DNA from: Siphonodentalium dalli
Taxonomy: Eukaryota; Mollusca; Scaphopoda; Gadilida; Siphonodentaliidae
Length of the DNA stretch: 64,000 bases
Assembly: GCA_032622095.1 (NCBI GenBank)
Contig: CP136061.1
Span: forward strand, 235,307,815 to 235,371,814
Reading direction: 5' to 3'
Below are positions 46,801-55,800 of the stretch, piece after piece. The notes under the pieces were generated by a model that was given only the letters and a program-made list of their open reading frames with translations, searched no databases and was not told the DNA's origin. Numbering within the stretch: the stretch's first letter is position 1; every line of letters starts with the position of its first letter. A program made the translations under genes and the position numbers.

Positions 46801-49800
46801 TGATGCTATGAGGTCCGTAACTATTATGCATGTAAAAGTGAATGTCATGTGTTATAATACCCACATACCCGCATTACTTAAAGTCTTTGATGCTATGAGG
46901 TCCGTAACTATTATGCATGTAAAAGTGAATGTCATGTGTTATAATACCCACATACCCGCATTACTTAAAGTCTTTGATGCCATGAGGTCTGTAACTATTA
47001 TGGATGTAAAAGTGAATATCATGTGTTATAATACCCACATACCTGTATCACTTAAAGTCTTTGATGCTATGAGGTCCGTAACTATTATGGATGTAAAAGT
47101 GAACGTCATGTGTTATAATACCCACAGACCTGCATCACTTAAAGTCTTTGATGCTATGAGGTCCGTAACTATTATGGATGTAAAAGTGAACGTCATGTGT
47201 TATAATACCCACAGACCTGCATCACTTAAAGTCTTTGATGCTATGAGGTCCGTAACTATTATGGACGTAAAAGTGAATGTCATGTGTTATAATACCCATC
47301 GACCCGCTTCAGCACACTAGCAGCCAGCCATTATCAATAAAAGGAACTCTGAAATTAGTGCTTTGGAAATAGTATTATATTAGTATATTACAATGTTTTA
47401 AAAGAGTGTCTGATGTTCCAGGATTACGTCTGTTATAAATACATGTTATCGCCTCAGTGAATTGATCTGGGCGAAGTATCACGTAGAGTTGAAGAGGTCA
47501 GATCGCTGGATCAAACGAGCCACCGCAGGCGTTGATTTTGATCCAGCGATCTGACCTCTTCAACCAGACGTGATGCGAAGCCCAGATCAATTCATTGCAG
47601 CGATAACAGGTTTATTATATGACATGATTTTTATTTAAAAAGCACAATTAATTATGAAATGAAACCACATGTAGGCCACTAGTAACAAGAATAAAGGAAC
47701 CATTTTTGTATAATAAATCGTCCGGCTTTTTTACAGACATGCGCAGTATGCGAGATAGAGAAGGGTGGTATGACATCGGATCAAACTGTAGCTGAGCCGA
47801 TGGTCAGGAAATGATCACTCTTCAATAGCGGTATTGAGGAAAGAAAAACGATAGTCATATAATAAATAGCATTTATATGGCGTTAGTTCTAGGGTTTTTG
47901 TGACAGTCCTAAATTATTTTTCAACTGCAAAATGGCCATAATGTCAATGGTCCAGCACAAGACATCACGAAGTCAGCCAGCAGTGAATAGGTTAATATTC
48001 AATTTCTCATTTTCCGTTTCCTTTCATCCATGACCACTTTTAACCTGTTTTGTCACCTTCTCAGTATACAACCTGCTAAGTTCCTACATTTGGAAACATA
48101 CAAGTCTTTGATGTGATGTGAATTATATGTTGAACTACTGATTGATAAAATTAATATAAAAAAATTCAAAGCAGATGCATGTACATGTACCCTTTTGGGT
48201 GAAGGAAATGAAAAAGGGTTTCATATCTGGTGTTAGGTTTCATACTCCATCTTTAAACACAAGACCCTATTTGTAACACATATTGACCCTTTCTTTTCTA
48301 AATGGATTCTCCCATTCAGCTGTAACAGTATATATTGGAATAGTCAATTATTTATCTGGAGGGATGTTCAGGGTATATAAGCGATGACAGAAGATGAATA
48401 ATACAAGTGCAGAAGGAGAGGCTGTTTGTTGAACTTATTATCTGAAAATTTTCTGAGGAAACTACTCGTCAATGAGTATTCAGTACAGAGATGGTTAAGG
48501 TTATGCAGTACACTGGTAAAGTTCTGGTTGCTCTCACATACACGCGTGGACGATTGGTACAAGAGCCTTGAGATTCAGCAGTGCAGTCACATTTGTAGAC
48601 AAATTGAGGTCAATGTCTGCCCTGTAGATCTCGCAACCTGAGTAAATTTTGATTCCAGTACACAATTCTGTTCCTTGTATTTCTGAGCATGGCGTCAACT
48701 TAATGGAGCCTGAATTGTTACTTTTCCACGACATTATAACATCTGAGATATCGACCTTTTTTGTATATCAGCATGACATTCAATATTGGAGAAGTAAACA
48801 CACATCAACCTAAATTGTGTATTTTGACATTCTATTAGAACTTAGAAACTTTACATACTAGTGTATCCTGTGTATTTCCAAGGATCATGGAATAATCAAC
48901 AGTGTTATGTCTCCACATAATCAGCCTTAGAATAGCAATACAATTTTTCATAACAATGGATACAAAGGTTAAGCAATGACAACCAAAGTTCAAAATATAT
49001 TTCTCCCAAATAAAAGCACTGGGACAGCTTTATGCATATTACAAAAGAATGTAGATACCAATACTTTATCGTTTTGTACATTAAGACATACCCTCCTGAA
49101 AATCAAGACAGACTAAAACAGACTTGCCACTGCAAAAAAATATTGAAACATTCATGTAAGAATCACCTTCACAATTTGACTACAGTGTCCTTCAAAATAA
49201 AGGATGATGACCATAGATTTGTGGATCAGACAAGAATGCAGAAGATCATACTTACTCTGAACCTTATCATCCTTCGCTTTCAGCTGCTGCGTATATTTGT
49301 CAACGACCTTCCTCTTCTCATCCATGACCTTATGAAGGTTACCCCTGAGCTCCTCCTTCTCTTTTGTTACCTCGAGATTCTTCTCAATGGTTAAAGAGAG
49401 AGCCTTGCCATCAGGGAAGAAACCACCTGGGGAGACAATTACCAGTTAAGTGAACTCCATACATTAAGCCTATAGTATCATGCTATGTCAAACATCTCCA
49501 CAATATGTATTTCAGACTTTAGGTGACTATTTAATAAGTGCATCACACAGAGTATTGCCTGAAAAGGTAGCTTTTCACTGAGGTTTATTGAATAAATGAG
49601 GTGACTTAATTCAAAAGATGTCTTAATCCGGCGTACTATGACCGGACAAAACCTTGCATGTGAATATCCTTCATCCCAGTGTGGTTCATAAGTACACCAA
49701 AGACCATTCAAATCCGACCTTGATGACTGAGATGGAGGGCTCTAAAGTTGTTCTAAATGGACAGATATATGAACAGATTTTGATGTTGACAGTGAACTGG

Positions 49801-52800
49801 ACCCCCGATTTGAATGTTTTTGAATATCCAATCCATCCCAAACATTGACACATTGTTGCGATTGTTTTTTGCACAGAGGATTGATAAAATTAGAGTGATG
49901 CATCCACGATATATGACCACACACACCTATTCCGTTAAAAATATCATAAGTTTTGTTACTTATGTAAACGTCAAAAAGCACCCAATAGACAAACTGTCTG
50001 AATGGCATAACATTTTATGACTAATCTGTGACTGAGTAAGTTATCGGGACGTGTATGGACCTATATACTTGTGTATGTGTCATATTTTCGCAAACTGAAT
50101 GATTGTGGCTAAGCCGTATCAGCAGTTAACCAAGCAGGACACAAACAAACATCTGGCATGATTTTTTTTAAAAGTGTCCCCTAAGTTTACAGTTACATCT
50201 TGTTGCAATCAAACAACCGCCTGAATGCAGTTTCACTTTCAAAATAATAAAGTCAAATAAAATATGCATCTACAACAATTTGTGGAAGAGTTCATGTTTG
50301 TCCTATTCCTACCGCAGATGACAAATAAATTTCATTTTAGATACAGTTCCAATGGTTAGACCGATGTGTATTTGTAATATGACAAAAATTCCAAGTGTAA
50401 CTGACAAAACAGGGGACACTGATTAGATAAAGTGATCGTAGAAACCAACTATGGTGGAATAGGACTCACATGACATTTTATAGAATGCTACAATACCATT
50501 AGCTATTTGCTCTGTAGTGTAACCTTTCCGCAGTGCATAGTTGATGACATCTGGACTGAGGTAGGTCTTACTTCTGAATCCAAATTCTGACCCAGGTGAT
50601 AAATCTGCAAAGCAATATAAATATAAGGAGAAAGTGTCACAGTTGCTATAGGAATTAATTTTGAAATTGAACTAGAAGTTGTTACCGTTTACAATGCTAA
50701 ATGTCCATAGTCTGAGTACGGATGTCAAATATTAGGAGGATTGATATATGTAGAAACTGAATGGGCCATGGCTCCATTTATGGTGCTATATATATCGCTC
50801 TCCCTAGCAATTAATCGCACTTGGCAGTGTGCGCTCCAAAATACACCCAATAATATTCGCTTTCGAATTTTTCGGGTATCGAAATAGGTTGATAAATACT
50901 TAAACTACCATTCTACGAGAATTATATGTCCCACTGACACATTGAAGTCATATCAAATACAACTTTGATCAAGATGTTTCGATCCCAAACAAAAAGCACC
51001 CATGCAAATTGCAAGGAACAGAAAGAGCGTTCTGTGTTAGTCTATTCATGATATGGTAGAAATAAAGAGCGTTTGTTTTACCACTGTGCGAAAAATTTAA
51101 AACAGTTGAAAAATGGCTGTCACTATTGACAGTATTTTTCAGAGCATATGAAGCCGGTATATTAATATTTCGTGTATTTATAAACATATCTTTTACCTCC
51201 TTCCAAAATACGTAGACATAATTTGGAAGCTCGAATGAGCCATGTCTGTTCAAATATATGGTGTGATGTTGTTCCCTGTAAGTTGATGACAATAGATCCA
51301 AGTAAAGTTTTATAATGCAATTTTGTCTGTACATGGGCCTTCAATTATGCATTGAATAAAAATTAATTGAATATGATATCCACTTTATTTGCATGAATTT
51401 TTAAACTTTAATATCATAAGGCCTACCCCTAATGTGCATACACCTTCTTATTTAATTATTTGGAGTGTGAATATAACCTAAAATTAGGGGTCAGAATTAA
51501 ATGGCAGAATGCCACCATTGCAAACAAATCAAAACTGCACACGTCACAGTGCTATGTGTATGGTGACTACATGCCATATATTTAATTATAAGGGCTACAG
51601 TCTCAAAACACTAACTGGAGTTACAAAGATCTCGGTTATATTATATGGTGAATAAAAACGTGAAAAAAAACATGAAAATTGTGAACCGTGATTATTACTG
51701 CTTAAAAGGTCGTTCCCTAGAGTATTAGCCGAGTTTTACTGGTACGATGAAATTTTATAACACCCAGTGGTGGCGGCCAATATTGAAATCTTCGCTCAAT
51801 AATGGCCCGTCACTTTTATGATGACATCACAGACATAACAACTGAAATTACCTCGCCGAAAAGGTACTCCACATTCCGCGTCTGGATCATAACTTCAGTT
51901 TTTCATTTGAAAACAGCAATTGATAAATAGTTTTGATGGAATATTTGACAAATATTTCAGGAACAATTGACATTCATCAGACATGACAATTTTTTCTCAT
52001 GGTACAGGAGTGGTAATAATAGTACAACATGTGTTTTTTTGGGCAATACGGTTCTAATAGCAGCCACTAACAAATGACTAACAGCCAGGCATGGTGTTAG
52101 TGGCCCTCTAATAGATCTAATCGAATGTTAATCATTTGATGGGCCACCAATAAACCGTAATGCCATAAAAATCATTTTATTGTTATATTATTTTCCCAAA
52201 ATCACAGGTTTTTATTTTAGTTAATATCACCCAGCACTACTAATTATATACATGTACCATTATAGGAAATAATCATTTTACCTAGTTTGGATGATAGCTG
52301 TCCTTTTAGATGTTGCTGTAATGATTCACATACATCAGATATTGAGAGGCTGCTTTCTGAAGAATCTGGAAAAATATTCTCACATAAATTACAGTCTATA
52401 TGTGTATTATGGACATACATGTATATGTAAATGACATAGTTAAATATTCCACAATGATTATTAATTTTCAATTAATTTCCTTGACACGGGTACAGGTTAT
52501 AGAAAAAGAAAAAAGTTTCCAAGAAGGATATTTTATCACACACATGGCTGAGTAAAATATTTGCAGTCATGAAAATTATGACAAGAAGTTGCAGCGCGGG
52601 TGCTGGTATACCCACACGGTGCCAAATTGAAACATGTGTAGGACTACCCCTAATTCAAAATAAGACAATCTCATTGGGCACTCTTTTGAAAGTAGTCAAG
52701 ATGGAGAACCTCAATACCAAATTTCCAGCTAAATAGAGGTGGGGGGGGGGGGGGGGGGGGGTGGTGTTCCTGTTAAAATGTTTCAACAGATGGAAAGTTT

Positions 52801-55800
52801 GAGGTACTAGTTTGGGGGGTGTCAGGTATATCATTTATAAAATTATGAATGAACCTGCAAAAACAGGTGACAACAATGGTAAATCTGTACATATAAGTAT
52901 CAGAAGAGGAATAACTCTATCTGTAACATTTGGCTACAATCTATTATTCACTTTGAAAACAGATTTTTAACTCCAGTTTGCCGACAATAAATGATACAGA
53001 ATGGAAAACTGAATAATTAAAAATCCTGAGCCCTGACCAGAACAAATATGGGGATTTAAAAAGGATGTTAACAGGAGCAATTGGTCCTGTGTATAGCAAA
53101 TATGCATAAAGTATTGATTACAATATAATATCGGTCAGAGCCTTTACAATTAGTCAACATATCTTATGAGTATTTAAAAGCAGCACACTTTGCCACTGGC
53201 CTGTCGGCTAAATATCCTGTCTGTATGAAAATATTTAACTCTTTTTATACTAAATACTTATTGACGAATAGATTTCTTAGGACCATAGGTCATTTGTTGA
53301 ACTTATTATCTGAAAATTTCCCTCAAAATCTTGGACTCATTCTGCACTTTTATTATCTGTTTATTTTTCCTGTAAACCCCTCAAGAAAACCCCATTAGAG
53401 TATTCCAATGTATAATTTTACAATTTAATCGGAGAAAGGGTTAAAGTTATTTGTTCGGAATTAGACTGTTAAAACATATAAAAGTAATAGTTCTCCGCTG
53501 GATATGGTCATAAAAGGTGGTTTAGTTAACACCACAGTTGTGGCCATCATTAACAACTTTTAAAAGATGTTATGTTATGCTTTAAACGAGACTAAAAGTA
53601 TCATTCATAGAAGGTATCTAATTCATAATCTATATATATAAAACCCGTCGTCTGTCTGTCTGTGTCAGACCTGTTAAGTTTTGAAAATGTCAATCCGGGA
53701 GATTTTTGCGGGAGGTATGCCCAATAATGCTCATGTTCCAACAATAATTTTTATGATGAATATAATTTATTTTTTTTGAGTTTCTATTTGTGTTTATTTT
53801 ATAAATATATAGACCTAAATAAAATGGTAATGATTGTCCTGTTGGTAGTTGTAATAGAGCTTCTGTGAGTGGGAGATACCACCATTTATTGAAGAGAAAG
53901 AAGCAGACACTTCGTATTAACTAAGTAAAAATTCTCAGAATTCCACCAAATACAGCCGGATAAGCGTGAAACCGAAAGTATAATTCGGAATAAACTACAA
54001 AGTGGACTCGTCTAACGGTTTAACCCCCCAAAAGAAATGCACACATTCAACCATTTATTAACTAATTTTAAGAAGCAGAAACTTTGTTTAAAATAAGTTA
54101 AAACGAACACGAGTTACACAGGTTTCAACCGGACATGTATGCGTGAAATCGATTTTACAAAATGACCCGTCTTACAGTTTTACGGTTACCCGCAAACCAA
54201 ATCATGGACACATTCCATCGTAATACATACCATTGTGACTAATCCGTAACTAAGAAATTTGCATCAATGGGGCCTTACAATACAGCTGCAAACTTGTGAT
54301 TATACGTATTGTATACTATAACAACACACCTTTATAGGTGTGGCTTCACCAGGGTGTGAAAATCAATTAATATAAGTCTTCAATCAGAGGGAACATCAAA
54401 GTTACCGACAGTACAATCTGTGAATGTCATCAATGTGTGGTTATTTACGGTACCGGAAATAAGGAAGTCACTGTAATTTGGGGAATTCCCGGATATGCAC
54501 GAATTTAAAAAATAAAAAAACCTCGTTTTGGGATTTTCAATGCGGGGTTTTGATGAATCCGGGAGAAATTGGGGGTTATCCGTGTTTGCGGAATTGCCGT
54601 ACAATCCGTGAAACTTAACAGCTCTGGTGTGTGTATAACTCGGTCATGCTTTTGGCGCGTTTGTAACTTTTCAACCATGCGTGCAATGGGGCCCAAAATT
54701 GTACCACGGCCTACATTGTGCCGTAAAAGATGACTCACCAAATTTCACACCAAAGCAAACCTGAGATCTAATATGATCCCCAAATGCAGTATTTGCACTC
54801 AAGTATTTAGACACTATTTCTTATGACGTTTGTCGAAATGACGTCATGTGACGTCGCACGCAATCCCACACTTGCTTTGGTATTGTAGACGAAACTCCAA
54901 TGCGCCCTACCGAAGAGCTGTTGGAAATAGGCGCTTAATTAATTTGTCAGTTCAGGTTGAGTGTGAATATTAGTAACGAATGTGAAATTTTGTCGTGGAA
55001 GTGTATGTAGTGGGGTGTAGGGGTAAGACTCGAACGCTCAACCATCGTTCGAAATGGGTGCTAATATGGCATAATATAGAACATACAGTTTTATTGAAAT
55101 AAAGGGGTGTGAACATAAGTAAAGATGCTGTCTTTGTTATGAACGTTGTGCATTGAGTGTGGAATCGAAGGAGTATCGGTGTACCCGGAAGATGGAGAAT
55201 GGACACAGTCTGACCACCCGCCAGTGGGTATATATACCGTACCGTTCAGTAGATTCGCCGGAACTTGATTGGAAAAAAAACACATTCCCGGGCCGGCACC
55301 ATACAGTGTAAACAATACTGCAGACGCTAATTAATGCTCTTTTAATCGTTCAGTTGAGTGTAAATCTGATAACAGAATATTTAAAAGATCAAAATGTGCC
55401 CGAAATGCGCGCTGTTCAAGATCATATAATGTGCGCGAAGCGAACAAAGGGGCCTGTGGCCCCTCCGCCGCTAAATAAAGGCCCCCGAAAGGAGCCAGTT
55501 TCAGTTAGTAGATAGTAATAAAGTAAAATATCTTGACTGCATGCTGCGTTCCATATGTGCATGCATATATAAATGTGGGTTGGGAGAGGGGGTATAAAAT
55601 AGAGTTTTATTGAAATTAAGTGTTTCCACAAATGGGCCGCAGTACAGGGGCCTCTGATTCTTAGGCCGTTTGCTGAATACAGGCTCCCAATGGGATCCGT
55701 TTAAGCACCGTAAGCCCCTTTCGTCGCCAAAGAAAGGCTCCCGATTTGAGTATGTGTTAGTTAGTATATAGTGATATTTAAAGTAATATACTGATTTTGT

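Noticed and set aside
49032-49394. Plus-strand frame of 120 codons
   Set aside because: Lies antisense to the coiled-coil exon of IAP copy 2, whose minus-strand splice sites and phase are convincing.
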